Source of the DNA: Phycisphaerales bacterium
GTDB lineage: Bacteria; Planctomycetota; Phycisphaerae; Phycisphaerales; SM1A02
Direction of reading: 5' to 3'
Assembly: GCA_009691915.1 (NCBI GenBank)
Contig: SIAD01000005.1
Coordinates: forward strand, 1-64,000
DNA length: 64,000 bases
In this document: positions 55,664 to 64,000 of the stretch, in pieces
Layout of the letters: each line of letters opens with the position of its first letter
Position numbering within the stretch: the stretch's first letter is position 1
Notes under the pieces: model-generated
Told to the model about the DNA's origin: nothing
The model's input: the letters and a program-made list of their open reading frames with translations, nothing else
Database searches by the model: none
Program-made: the position numbers and the translations under genes

Positions 55664-56392
55664 ATCTCACAGTTCAATCGCCGTCCCCCTTTCCGCGACT
55701 CCAGAGACTTTGGCCCACGGATCAATGATCGAATCCGAGTAACTCCAATCCGGCTGATCGATCAGGACGGCCAGATGGTGGGGGTCGTCGAATTGGAGGA
55801 GGCCAAGCAGCGCGCCGCACAGGCCGGACTTGACCTCGTCGAAATCGCTGCTGACTCCAAGCCACCTGTCGTTCGGATCATGGACTTCGGCAAGTTCAAG
55901 TACGAGCAGGCCAAGAAGGAAAAGCAGTCAAAGACCAAGTCGAAGGCAGGCGAGATGAAGGAAGTTCGTCTCGGCCGTTCCATGAAGATCGGCCCGCATG
56001 ATGTGGAGATCCGCGTGAACCAGGCGCGACAATTCCTCATCGAGGGGTACCGCGTCATTTTCGTCCAGAACTTCCGCGGCCGCGAACTGGCGTACAAGGC
56101 GCGAGGCGACCAGCGCATGGACCAGATCGCAAAGTCGCTCGCCGACATTGGGCGGGTCGAATTGGCGCCGCGCCTCAATGGCAAACGCATGTCGATGATC
56201 TTGGTTCCTGACCGGGCGAAGATCGATTCCGTCAAGCACAAGGCGAACCGGAATTCGGCGGCAAGCTTGGCATCTTCCGCGGCATCGGCGCCTGCACCTG
56301 CGTCGCCATCGGCCGCGGCGGCGAGTCCCCCTGCTGCCACCGCAGCGGCTGCGGCCGTTTCCTCAGTACAGGCCGACGCCCCGGCGAACTGA
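55664..56392 (+). CDS. infC: Translation initiation factor IF-3, probable AUC start
   Basis: IF-3 binds the 30S subunit and checks start-codon pairing. The frame from 55664 gives 242 residues whose start reads ISQFNRRPPFRDSRDFGPRI, then NDRIRVTPIRLIDQDG, the conserved IF-3 N-domain. The first ATG (55775) would cut into that domain. No ATG, GTG or TTG exists in frame between the upstream stop (55565) and 55775. GAGG ends 8 nt before ATC 55664, so an AUC start is the best reading. The C-domain (FGKFKYEQAKKEK, EVRLGRSMKIGPHD) is intact, and an Ala/Ser/Pro-rich tail of about 45 residues is added. Confidence 0.9.
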   Translation: MSQFNRRPPFRDSRDFGPRINDRIRVTPIRLIDQDGQMVGVVELEEAKQRAAQAGLDLVEIAADSKPPVVRIMDFGKFKYEQAKKEKQSKTKSKAGEMKEVRLGRSMKIGPHDVEIRVNQARQFLIEGYRVIFVQNFRGRELAYKARGDQRMDQIAKSLADIGRVELAPRLNGKRMSMILVPDRAKIDSVKHKANRNSAASLASSAASAPAPASPSAAAASPPAATAAAAAVSSVQADAPAN

Positions 56393-56448
56393 GCCGGGAT
56401 TTCCACCATCGATTCTTCCCCCATCGACGGGATCGGCCGTGCTCCCCA

Positions 56449-56477
56449 TTGACAGATTATGCAGATCAATGCATAAT
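56449..56477 (+). promoter_or_regulatory. Sigma70-type promoter of the arginine operon
   Basis: TTGACA (56449-56454, perfect -35) is followed after exactly 17 bp by CATAAT (56472-56477, 5 of 6 of -10). It is the strongest promoter seen in the window. The predicted start point near 56484 is about 2 nt before the argR ATG, and no Shine-Dalgarno is present, so argR may be translated from a leaderless end. Confidence 0.82.
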
Positions 56478-56483
56478 CATCCG
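56450..56483. promoter_or_regulatory. Two-box ArgR-like operator over the argR promoter
   Basis: A perfect inverted repeat GATTATGCA (56455-56463) and TGCATAATC (56470-56478), 6 nt apart, covers the promoter spacer and -10. Read as ARG boxes (consensus TGAAT-N4-ATTCA) it gives TGACA-N4-ATGCA (56450-56463) and TGCAT-N4-ATCCG (56470-56483), 20 bp centre to centre. Paired boxes about two helical turns apart are the known binding unit of hexameric ArgR. ArgR with arginine bound would block RNA polymerase here, autoregulating the operon. Confidence 0.65.
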
Positions 56484-56485
56484 CC

Positions 56486-56995
56486 ATGGTTACTAAGACC
56501 CAGCGCCACCACCGAATCCTCCGCATCATCTCCGTCGAACGCCCCGCGAATCAGGGAGAGCTGGTTCGACATCTGGCACGAGTCGGGATCGACGCGACCC
56601 AGGCGACGCTCTCGCGCGATCTTCGTGAACTCGGAGTAGTCAAGTCGCGCTCGGGATACCAGACACTCTCCGACCCGACGGCCCCCGGAGCCCCAGACCG
56701 CCCTGCCATCTTCACGGCGGCTCTGCGGCGGCTCCTTGTGAAAGTCTCGCACGGTGGAACTCAGGTGATCCTGCGGACCCCGCCGGGACAAGCGAGTGCG
56801 CTGGCGATCGAGATCGACCGGGCATCGGACGCTGGAATCCTTCGCGGAGCGCTGGGGACGATTGCCGGTGACGATTGCATCTTCGTCGCCTGCGCGTCCA
56901 TCTCTGCGGGTCGCGTACTCGCCCGCCAGCTCGAGGGGATCGCTCATGAGCGCGCATCGCAGGCAAACCAGAAGCTCGTGCGCGCACTCGCCTGA
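56486..56995 (+). CDS. argR: Arginine repressor
   Basis: The protein has 169 residues. The N-terminal winged helix-turn-helix contains ATQATLSRDLRELGVVK, with the SRDLRELG recognition signature. The C-terminal hexamerisation and arginine-binding domain ends with GTIAGDDCIFVACAS, where GTxAGDD supplies arginine-binding Asp residues. It is first in the arg operon directly behind its own operator, so it likely represses the whole set, including itself, when arginine is plentiful. Confidence 0.95.
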   Translation: MVTKTQRHHRILRIISVERPANQGELVRHLARVGIDATQATLSRDLRELGVVKSRSGYQTLSDPTAPGAPDRPAIFTAALRRLLVKVSHGGTQVILRTPPGQASALAIEIDRASDAGILRGALGTIAGDDCIFVACASISAGRVLARQLEGIAHERASQANQKLVRALA

Positions 56996-57014
56996 GCCGT
57001 CCAGGAGACACGCC

Positions 57015-58142
57015 GTGATCCCACCCACCATGGACAATCGATCGCCATTGCGACAGACCACCCGCGTGGCCATCGTCGGTGCCACTGGTTACGCCGGAGC
57101 CGAGGCGGTGGGACTCCTGCTCCGACACCCGGGCGTCGACCTCGTGGCACTGTTCGGGTCTTCGCGCAATACCGAATCGGTGCGCCGATTCGACACGATC
57201 TACCCGCGCTACCGAGGATGGACCGACCTCGAGGTCCGTGCCGCCACCATCGACGCGATCGTCGAGTCTGGGGCCCAAGCGGTGTTCCTGGCAACGCCGC
57301 ACGAGGCGAGCCATGACCTTGCCCCAGCACTACTCGCCGCAGGGTTCATCGTCTTCGATCTCTCCGCAGCGTTCCGGCTTCGGGACAATTCGGCGTACCG
57401 GCGCTACTACGGGTTCGAACACGCCCACTCCGAGCTCCTTGCGCGCGCCGTGTATGGCCTCGCCGAACTCAACCGAGCGGCGATCGCCGAGGCCAGCCTT
57501 ATCGCCGTCCCAGGCTGCTATCCGACGAGCGTCATCCTGCCGCTCGCTCCTCTGGTCCGCGCCGGATTGCTGGCGGCAACTTCGATCATCGTCGATAGCA
57601 CAAGTGGAGTCAGCGGGGCGGGCCGTACGCCCGCGCTCAAGAGCATGCTCTGCGAAGTGAGCCAGCAGCCGTATGGGGTCCTGGCTCACCGTCATGAACC
57701 CGAGATGATCCAGGAAGTTGGGGCGGACATCGTCTTCACGGCACACCTTGGACCCTACGACCGCGGCATCCTCTCGACCATCCATGCCACAGTGCGAGAC
57801 GGCGTCGGCGAGGACGAGATCCGCGACGCGCTCAACCACCAATACGCGCGCGAACCATTCGTTCGAGTTCTTGCGGCGGGCGAGTGGCCTTCGGTCGGCG
57901 CGGTCGAATCGACGAATCAGTGTGACATCGCACTAGCGGTCGACACCCGTCGGCGACACCTTATCGTCGCAAGTGCGATCGACAATCTCGTCAAGGGCGC
58001 GGCTGGACAAGCGGTGCAGTGCCTCAACATCCGCTGCGGCTATCCAGAGTCCTGGGGAATTGCGCGGCATCGTGTTACCCCTCTCGCTTCCAGCGATGCT
58101 CCGATCGGTCATGCGCGCGACACCGCAGAGATCGCGCGATGA
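57015..58142 (+). CDS. argC: N-acetyl-gamma-glutamyl-phosphate reductase
   Basis: The enzyme reduces N-acetylglutamyl phosphate to the semialdehyde with NADPH, the third arginine step. It has 375 residues from GTG 57015, chosen because AGGAG (57003-57007) is 7 nt upstream; ATG 57030 is also possible. The nucleotide-binding IVGATGYAGAE and the active-site Cys in AVPGCYPTSV are present, as are HRHEPEM and DNLVKGAAGQAVQC. It overlaps argB by ATGA. The C-terminus has about 25 extra residues. Confidence 0.95.
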   Translation: MIPPTMDNRSPLRQTTRVAIVGATGYAGAEAVGLLLRHPGVDLVALFGSSRNTESVRRFDTIYPRYRGWTDLEVRAATIDAIVESGAQAVFLATPHEASHDLAPALLAAGFIVFDLSAAFRLRDNSAYRRYYGFEHAHSELLARAVYGLAELNRAAIAEASLIAVPGCYPTSVILPLAPLVRAGLLAATSIIVDSTSGVSGAGRTPALKSMLCEVSQQPYGVLAHRHEPEMIQEVGADIVFTAHLGPYDRGILSTIHATVRDGVGEDEIRDALNHQYAREPFVRVLAAGEWPSVGAVESTNQCDIALAVDTRRRHLIVASAIDNLVKGAAGQAVQCLNIRCGYPESWGIARHRVTPLASSDAPIGHARDTAEIAR

Positions 58143-58969
58143 GATCCGGTGCGCCGTTTATTGTGAAGGTCGGCGGGGCGCTGCTCGATGACTCCGCCGC
58201 ACTAGAGGGTGTCGTCGCGGGGATTGCCGGGCTCCACGCGCGGCGTGCGGGATCCGTCGCCGTCGTCCACGGAGGGGGTGCGGCGGTCGATCGACATCTC
58301 GGGCGCCTCGGGTTTTCGACACAGAAGCGCGCTGGAATCCGGATCACTCCCGCAGATCAGATGGTCGAGATTGCGTCGATCCTTGGTGGGGCGGTCAACC
58401 AGCGCCTCGTCGGAGCACTCTTGGCACACGGAGCATCGGCGGTCGGCCTGACCCTTGGCGATGGAATGACGGCCGTCGCCGCGCCGATCGAGGGACTGGA
58501 CTTCGATCCCGGTCGCGTCGGAATGGTCTCGTCCGGCGACGAAACACTCCTGCGAACCCTTCTGGAGGCGGGCTTCCTTCCGGTTCTCTCCAGCGTCGGC
58601 ATCGATGCCGAAGGCGGGCTTCTCAATGTCAACGCCGATGACGCCGCCGCTGCGATCGCCTCGATTGTCGGGGCGTCGGCGCTGGTGTTCCTGACCGATG
58701 TCCCTGGAGTCCTCGATGCCGACGGATCGCTCATCGAGTGCCTCGACGCCGCGGCGATCGAGTCGCTCATTCTCGAAGGCGTCATCCGCGATGGAATGAT
58801 CCCCAAGGTCCGTGGAGCGCTCGAGTCCGCTCAGCGCTGCGGCATCGGCGTGATCATCGCCTCCTGGCGCGACCCGCGGGCGCTTGCCCGGCTAGCCGAG
58901 GGAGATCCGTGCGGCACTCGAATTGTCGCCTCGCTCGCAGACCCACTTCCCGCCCCCAGAGGCCGCTGA
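58139..58969 (+). CDS. argB: Acetylglutamate kinase
   Basis: The enzyme phosphorylates N-acetylglutamate, the second arginine step. It has 276 residues from the ATG at 58139, overlapping the argC stop. Amino-acid-kinase motifs are IVKVGGALLDD, VAVVHGGGAAVDRHLGRLG, LNVNADDAAAAIA and FLTDVPGVLDADG. The N-terminal extra helix typical of hexameric, arginine-inhibited NAGK is short here, so feedback inhibition cannot be assumed. Confidence 0.94.
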   Translation: MRSGAPFIVKVGGALLDDSAALEGVVAGIAGLHARRAGSVAVVHGGGAAVDRHLGRLGFSTQKRAGIRITPADQMVEIASILGGAVNQRLVGALLAHGASAVGLTLGDGMTAVAAPIEGLDFDPGRVGMVSSGDETLLRTLLEAGFLPVLSSVGIDAEGGLLNVNADDAAAAIASIVGASALVFLTDVPGVLDADGSLIECLDAAAIESLILEGVIRDGMIPKVRGALESAQRCGIGVIIASWRDPRALARLAEGDPCGTRIVASLADPLPAPRGR

Positions 58970-58971
58970 CA

Positions 58972-59958
58972 ATGTCCGCACCGACCCACCCGCTGCTCGC
59001 ACGCGACCTCCTGACCGTCACCGATCTTTCGTCGACCGAAATCCTTGGCCTCTTCGGTCTGGCGTCCCGCCTCAAGGCGGACTATGGATCATTCGCAGGA
59101 TCGCTCGCGCAGCGCTCGCTCGTCCTCCTGTTCGAGAAGCCATCGCTGCGTACCCGTGTCACCTTCGAACTTGGATTTCAGAAGCTCGGGGGTGCCGTCT
59201 GCTTCCTCGACCATCAGGGAACTCCCATCGGTGAGCGCGAAACGGTGGAGGACTACGCGGGAAATCTCTCCCGCTGGGCCGATGCCATCGCCATTCGCTG
59301 CCGGAGCCACACACTGCTGGAACAGTTTTCGCGCGCGGCGAGAGTTCCGATCATCAACGCTCTCAGCGATCTCCACCATCCCTGTCAGGCACTCGCCGAT
59401 CTGTTCACGCTGGTCGAAGCCGGGATACCCCTCGAACAACTCCACTTGGCCTGGGTCGGCGACGGCAACAATGTCTGCAACTCGCTCATCGAGGCGGTAG
59501 CCACGCTGGGCGCGCGTATGACGATCGTGACACCGGAACAGTTCCGGCCTGCCGAGTCGATCCTGCGACGGGCGCAAGCGCGCGCGTTGCGCAGCGGTGC
59601 CCGCATCGTCTGTACCTCGGACTGTGCCCGGGTCGATGGGGTGCACGCGATCTACACAGATGTGTGGTTTTCCATGGGGGAAGAGTCGAAGGCGCAGAGC
59701 AAGCGCGATGCGCTTGCGCCGTATCAGGTCGACGCCGCGCTAATGCGCCGCGCGGGATCCCAGGCCAAGTTCATGCACTGCCTTCCCGCACGGCGCGGCG
59801 AGGAGGTGACCACCGAGGTGCTCGACTCGCCGGCGTCCATCGTCCTTGATCAGGCGGAGAACCGCATGCACCTCCAGAACGCGATCCTCCTGACCATGCT
59901 GCGCCCCGACCTTTCTGCGCTCACTAGCGATGCCGTCGCGCTCGGGGGCGCACACTAG
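58972..59958 (+). CDS. argF: Ornithine carbamoyltransferase
   Basis: The enzyme joins ornithine and carbamoyl phosphate to citrulline. It has 328 residues. The carbamoyl-phosphate loop is [26 protein letters not shown] and [11 protein letters not shown] follow, and the ornithine-site Cys is in [13 protein letters not shown]. These favour OTCase over acetylornithine transcarbamylase. It starts 2 nt after argB; a 47-bp gap precedes argG. Confidence 0.94.
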   Translation: MSAPTHPLLARDLLTVTDLSSTEILGLFGLASRLKADYGSFAGSLAQRSLVLLFEKPSLRTRVTFELGFQKLGGAVCFLDHQGTPIGERETVEDYAGNLSRWADAIAIRCRSHTLLEQFSRAARVPIINALSDLHHPCQALADLFTLVEAGIPLEQLHLAWVGDGNNVCNSLIEAVATLGARMTIVTPEQFRPAESILRRAQARALRSGARIVCTSDCARVDGVHAIYTDVWFSMGEESKAQSKRDALAPYQVDAALMRRAGSQAKFMHCLPARRGEEVTTEVLDSPASIVLDQAENRMHLQNAILLTMLRPDLSALTSDAVALGGAH

Positions 59959-60005
59959 CCAGACCACTTCGCATTTCACTCACTCTCATCACAGAAAGAA
60001 TCCCC

Positions 60006-61292
60006 ATGTCCAGCTCGTTCAAGCCTCGCCGCGTCTCCCTCGCCTACTCGGGAGGTCTCGACACATCGTGCATCATTCCCTGGCTGGTGGAGAGCTACGG
60101 ATGCGAAGTTGTCGCGGTCGTCGCGGATGTGGGACAGGGTGCGCGGGAACTGGAGGGAATCGAGGCCAAGGCGATCCACTCCGGGGCAGCCAAGTGCGTC
60201 GTGAAAGACTTGCGTCAGGCGTTTCTCGAAGAGTTCGCCTACCCCATGGCAATCACGGGTGCGGTGTACGAAGGGCGGTATCTGCTTGGGACCTCGATCG
60301 CCCGGCCGATCATCGCGCGCGCGCAGGTGGACGCGGCTCTGGCCGAGGACTGTGATGCGCTCAGCCATGGATGCACGGGCAAAGGAAACGATCAGGTGCG
60401 CTTTGAGTGCGCGTTCGCCGCGCTCGCACCACAGCTCCCGGTGATCGCTCCGTGGCGCCTGTGGAACCTCAAGAGCCGCGAGCAGATGCTTGAGTATCTG
60501 AAGGTGCGCTCGATTCCCTGTGCGGCAACCGCTGAGAAAATCTACTCGCGCGATGCGAACATCTGGCACATCTCGCATGAGGGGGGCGATCTCGAGGATC
60601 CGTGGAAGGCTCCCCCCGAGGATGTGTGGATGCTGACGGTTGACCCGCGGCGCGCGCCTGACGCAGGTGCCGAAGTCACCGTGAGCTTCCGCGCCGGTTT
60701 CCCCACCGCGCTCGACGGCGTTCCCATGGACTCCGTGTCACTGCTCGATTCGCTGAACAGGGTTGGCGGGCAACACGGGGTTGGACGGATCGACCTCGTA
60801 GAGAATCGACTCGTCGGAATGAAGAGCCGAGGCGCATACGAAACTCCGGGCGGAACGATTTTGATGGAGGCGCTGCGAGGTCTTGAGCAACTGTGCTACG
60901 ACCGCGACACGCTTCAGTGGCGTCAGAGGCTTGCGCTCGACTTCGCACGCATCGTGTACGAGGGAACCTGGTTCACTCCCCTGCGGGAGACTCTGTGGGC
61001 GAGCGCGCGGGAAGCTGCCGGCGTCCTCACGGGAGATGTTCGCGTCCGCCTCTTCAAGGGGACGGCCTCGGTCGCCGGACGACGCAGCCCGAACTCCCTC
61101 TACAACCAGGACTTTGCCACATTCGGCGAAGACGCGGTCTACGACCAGACCCATGCGGAAGGATTCATTCGACTCTTCTCTCTGCCGAGCCGGATCCGCG
61201 CTCTCAAGGACATGACCTCCCACAGCGGCGGCACCTCTCGCTTGGCTGACACTACTGCAGCCGGCGGCCACAGGGCGCAGGAGTGTCGATGA
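60006..61292 (+). CDS. argG: Argininosuccinate synthase
   Basis: The enzyme condenses citrulline and aspartate using ATP. It has 428 residues. The PP-loop is [12 protein letters not shown]; further blocks are [45 protein letters not shown] and ETPGGTILM. The C-terminus carries about 20 extra polar residues. It overlaps argH by 4 nt (ATGA). Confidence 0.96.
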   Translation: MSSSFKPRRVSLAYSGGLDTSCIIPWLVESYGCEVVAVVADVGQGARELEGIEAKAIHSGAAKCVVKDLRQAFLEEFAYPMAITGAVYEGRYLLGTSIARPIIARAQVDAALAEDCDALSHGCTGKGNDQVRFECAFAALAPQLPVIAPWRLWNLKSREQMLEYLKVRSIPCAATAEKIYSRDANIWHISHEGGDLEDPWKAPPEDVWMLTVDPRRAPDAGAEVTVSFRAGFPTALDGVPMDSVSLLDSLNRVGGQHGVGRIDLVENRLVGMKSRGAYETPGGTILMEALRGLEQLCYDRDTLQWRQRLALDFARIVYEGTWFTPLRETLWASAREAAGVLTGDVRVRLFKGTASVAGRRSPNSLYNQDFATFGEDAVYDQTHAEGFIRLFSLPSRIRALKDMTSHSGGTSRLADTTAAGGHRAQECR

Positions 61293-63169
61293 CTGTCACT
61301 TGGGCGGGCCGATTCGAGAAGGCCGCCGACCCGATGTTCCGCAAGTTCAACGACTCGCTCTCCTTCGACCGGACTCTCCTGTGCGAGGACATCGAGGGAA
61401 GCGTGGCGTGGGCGCGTGCCCTCGCTCGCGCACAGGTGCTCACCCAGGCCGAGTCGGATGCGCTGGTCACGGCCTTAGGTGATGTGCTTGGCCACGGGGT
61501 CGACAATCCCGCCGCCCTCGCAAACGCTGCCGACGAAGACATCCACTCCTGGGTCGAGCGTGAACTTGTGGCGCGCGTCGGTGATCTCGGCAAGAAACTG
61601 CACACTGGTCGAAGCCGCAATGATCAGGTAGCGACAGACCTCCGGCTCTGGACGCTGAAGGAGACCGCCCGGCGCCAGTCGGAGATCGACGCCTGCATCG
61701 GAAGCCTAATCGCGCTCGCCGAGCGCGAGCGCGAGACGGCCTTCCCTGGGTACACGCATCTCCAACGGGCGCAACCCCTGCTTTTCGCTCACTGGTCGCT
61801 CGCGTATGTCGAGATGCTCTCACGCGACCGGGGGCGGTTCGAGGATGCGGCCCGTCGCGCGCGCCAGTGCCCGCTGGGTTCGGGCGCACTCACCGGAACC
61901 GCATATCCAATTGATCGTGCGAGGCTGGCGCGCGACCTCGGATTCAGCGCTCCCACCGCCAACTCACTCGATGCCGTCAGCGACCGTGACTTCGTCGTCG
62001 AGACTCTAGCGGCCGCAGCACTCTGCTCCGTGCATCTCTCTCGCCTGGCCGAAGACCTCATTTTCTACTCGAGCAGCGAGGCGGGACTGGTTGAACTCTC
62101 AGAGAGCGTGACCAGCGGGTCCAGCCTCATGCCGCAGAAGAAGAATCCTGATGCGCTTGAACTGATCCGCGGGAAGACGGGGCGGCAGGTCGCCGGCCTC
62201 GTCTCGATCCTCACCGTCCTCAAGGGTCTGCCACTCGCCTACAACAAGGATCTTCAGGAGGATAAGGAGCCGCTCTTCGACTCGATGGAGCATCTCTCGC
62301 TCTGCCTCCGGATGGTCCCGGCGGTACTCGACGGACTCGTCATCAACCGCGAACGATCGTTCGCGGCGGCGCAGGGCGGATATTCGAACGCCACCGAACT
62401 GGCGGACTATCTCGTCTCCAAGGGGCTCCCCTTCCGTGACGCTCACCACAGCGCGGGGAGGCTTGTGCGTGAAGCAATCAGAGAGCAGAAACCGCTCGAG
62501 AGGCTCTCGGTCGAGCAGTTTCAGCGGATCGAGCCCCTCGTTGATGCGGATGTCTATGTGGCGCTCAGAGTCGACAGCGCGCTGGCGAAGCGCAGCGTCG
62601 AGGGTGGAACCGCACCCGCGCAGGTCGCCCAGTCGATTGCGACGGCTCGACGCGATCTCTCGCGGCACCTTGATCCGACGGCCGCGAACGCCTTGATCCG
62701 CGAAGCGCGCATTGATGACCTCGATGCGATCTGCGCGATCATCGAACACTGGCGGGCACAAGGGGAACATCTCCCCCGCTCGCGCGAGGAAGTTCTTGAA
62801 TCGCTGTCGGAGTTTGCCGTCGCGGTGGACGGCGACGAGGTGATCGGCTGCGGATCGCTCTGGATCTACACGCCGCAACTGGCGGAAATCCGCTCGCTGG
62901 GCATCGCTCCCGGCAAGCGAGGCTCGGGGCTGGGGACGACACTCACAAAGTATTTCGTCGAGTGGGCCGCCGACCTCGGGATTCCGCGCGTCTTCGTGCT
63001 CACCCGTGCGCCGGAGTTCTTCGCGCGCTGTGGATTCAAGACCGTCAGCGTCAGCATCCTCCCCGAAAAGGTGCTCAAGGACTGCGCGAAATGTCCACGG
63101 AACACCGCGTGCGATGAGGTGGCGATGGTTCTGGACACCGGTGCGCCTCCGTTGGTAACAGTCACATGA
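61289..63169 (+). CDS. argH: Argininosuccinate lyase fused to N-acetylglutamate synthase-like GNAT domain
   Basis: The protein has 626 residues. Residues 1 to about 460 are a complete argininosuccinate lyase ([34 protein letters not shown], signature [12 protein letters not shown]), which splits argininosuccinate into arginine and fumarate. From about 468 a GNAT acetyltransferase follows, with the acetyl-CoA loop [12 protein letters not shown] and an end ([17 protein letters not shown]) that matches short ArgA-type synthases. The same polypeptide would thus make the first intermediate, N-acetylglutamate, and catalyse the last step. Argininosuccinate lyase-ArgA fusions, ArgH(A), are known in some marine Gammaproteobacteria. 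ATG 61289 is used because of the ATGA overlap with argG. Confidence 0.92.
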   Translation: MTVTWAGRFEKAADPMFRKFNDSLSFDRTLLCEDIEGSVAWARALARAQVLTQAESDALVTALGDVLGHGVDNPAALANAADEDIHSWVERELVARVGDLGKKLHTGRSRNDQVATDLRLWTLKETARRQSEIDACIGSLIALAERERETAFPGYTHLQRAQPLLFAHWSLAYVEMLSRDRGRFEDAARRARQCPLGSGALTGTAYPIDRARLARDLGFSAPTANSLDAVSDRDFVVETLAAAALCSVHLSRLAEDLIFYSSSEAGLVELSESVTSGSSLMPQKKNPDALELIRGKTGRQVAGLVSILTVLKGLPLAYNKDLQEDKEPLFDSMEHLSLCLRMVPAVLDGLVINRERSFAAAQGGYSNATELADYLVSKGLPFRDAHHSAGRLVREAIREQKPLERLSVEQFQRIEPLVDADVYVALRVDSALAKRSVEGGTAPAQVAQSIATARRDLSRHLDPTAANALIREARIDDLDAICAIIEHWRAQGEHLPRSREEVLESLSEFAVAVDGDEVIGCGSLWIYTPQLAEIRSLGIAPGKRGSGLGTTLTKYFVEWAADLGIPRVFVLTRAPEFFARCGFKTVSVSILPEKVLKDCAKCPRNTACDEVAMVLDTGAPPLVTVT

Positions 63170-64000
63170 CGCTCTCGCTCAGGGAAAGCGACCGTGCGGT
63201 GATGACCGCTCCCCCATGGCCCCAGGGGTTTCGCGGCGCCGGGGTCGCCGCAGGAATCAAGAAGGCAGGCGTCGCCGACCTTGCCCTGCTGGTCGCGGAC
63301 TCTCCGGCAACCGCCGCGGCGGTCTTCACGAAGAACTTGATCGCGGCGGCTCCCATCGCTGTGTCCAAGGCCAATCTCGTCGCATCGCACGGACTCGTGC
63401 GGGCACTGATGGTGAACTCCGGATGCGCCAACGCAGCGACCGGACCCGACGGCCTTCACCGCGCACACGCGTCGAGTGTCGCGCTCGCACGATCCCTGGG
63501 CGTTGCGCCGCACGAAGTGCTCATCAACTCAACGGGCGTGATCGGGGTAGCGCTCCCACTTGCGCGGATCGAGGCAGCGATTCCTCTGCTCGTGACCTCG
63601 GCGACCGCAGGTTCCTGTGAGAGCTTCGCGCGCGCCATCATGACCACCGACACCCGTCCAAAGTGGTCATCCCGCACCATTCTCTGGAACGATGCCCACG
63701 GCACTCAAAGGTGCCGGATCACTGGTGTTGCCAAGGGAGCTGGCATGATCCATCCCAATATGGCCACAATGATCTGTGTCATCGCCACCGATGCAGTGGT
63801 GGCCCCAGACGAACTCGACAGCACCTTGCGCGAAGTGGTAGAGGGATCGTTTCATCGGATCTCCGTCGATGGCGACACCAGCACGAACGACAGCGTGTTT
63901 GCGCTGGCTTCCGGGGTCGCCGGTGCGCCGCCGCGCCCCGAGTTCCATGGGGCGATGGCGGAAGTTGCAGCCGAGCTCGCGCAGATGGTCGTCCGCGACG
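63166..64000 (+). CDS. argJ: Glutamate N-acetyltransferase (3' end beyond window)
   Basis: The frame starts at ATG 63166 (ATGA overlap with argH) and runs off the end; 278 residues are visible. ArgJ moves the acetyl group from N-acetylornithine to glutamate. Seen are NSGCANAATG, the oxyanion-hole region INSTGVIGVALPL, and KGAGMIHPNMATMI with the autocleavage Ala-Thr site whose Thr becomes the nucleophile. DGDTSTNDSVF is the substrate-binding block. With an ArgA-like domain in the same operon, ArgJ is likely used for acetyl recycling. Confidence 0.93.
   Translation, partial: MTLSLRESDRAVMTAPPWPQGFRGAGVAAGIKKAGVADLALLVADSPATAAAVFTKNLIAAAPIAVSKANLVASHGLVRALMVNSGCANAATGPDGLHRAHASSVALARSLGVAPHEVLINSTGVIGVALPLARIEAAIPLLVTSATAGSCESFARAIMTTDTRPKWSSRTILWNDAHGTQRCRITGVAKGAGMIHPNMATMICVIATDAVVAPDELDSTLREVVEGSFHRISVDGDTSTNDSVFALASGVAGAPPRPEFHGAMAEVAAELAQMVVRD

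Noticed and set aside
61283-61288. GTG 61283 as argH start
   Set aside because: ATG 61289 gives the ATGA overlap used throughout this operon and leaves the conserved N-terminus intact.

Overview
The window is a GC-rich, densely packed bacterial chromosome segment made almost entirely of housekeeping, envelope and amino-acid biosynthesis genes. There is no insertion sequence, phage, CRISPR array or integrase. The envelope genes point to a diderm: an LpxL-type acyltransferase, an LptC/OstA-like protein, an AsmA-like protein, ExbB/ExbD, lipoproteins with lipoboxes, and PBP2/RodA. The style of the proteins and neighbourhoods (unusual ThrRS, a GlmU with only the uridyltransferase domain, large secreted proteins of unknown function, very many 4-nt overlaps) suggests Planctomycetota, probably a Phycisphaerae-like lineage. 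That placement is an inference, not a measured result.

Layout. 1-5.9 kb: metalloprotease-like lipoprotein (cut by the window edge), valS, a TPR lipoprotein, a pteridine-reductase-like SDR and a small membrane protein. 5.9-14.3 kb: a five-gene chain with 4-nt overlaps (AsmA-like giant, LOG-family protein, lipoprotein, pssA, trpB). 14.3-20 kb: secreted endonuclease/phosphatase-fold protein, ABC exporter, tryptophan 2,3-dioxygenase, pgi. 20-24 kb (minus strand): rpsT, CPBP protease, LptC/OstA-like giant. 24-28.1 kb: coiled-coil membrane protein, LpxL-like acyltransferase and two uncharacterised genes. 28.1-34.1 kb: mrdA-rodA-rsmG, ychF, aat. 34.4-40.1 kb: tRNA-Gln, glmU N-domain, prs, rplY, pth, rpsF, a strong terminator, ssb, and a Cys/Met-metabolism PLP enzyme.

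40.1-49.0 kb (minus strand) is the most unusual part. It is a seven-gene, fully overlapping operon: a TonB-like/VWA fusion protein, a secreted protein, ExbB, two ExbD paralogues and two very large helical envelope proteins. It looks like a dedicated proton-driven envelope machine that I cannot match to a named system. 49.0-56.4 kb holds pyrH, frr, a beta-helix/PA14 secreted protein, nrdR, thrS and infC; infC appears to start on an AUC codon behind a structured leader.

56.4-64.0 kb is an arginine operon, argR-argC-argB-argF-argG-argH(A)-argJ. It is driven by a near-consensus promoter overlapped by a two-box ArgR-like operator. Its argH is fused to a GNAT N-acetylglutamate-synthase-like domain. 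argD is not in the window and argJ runs off the end.
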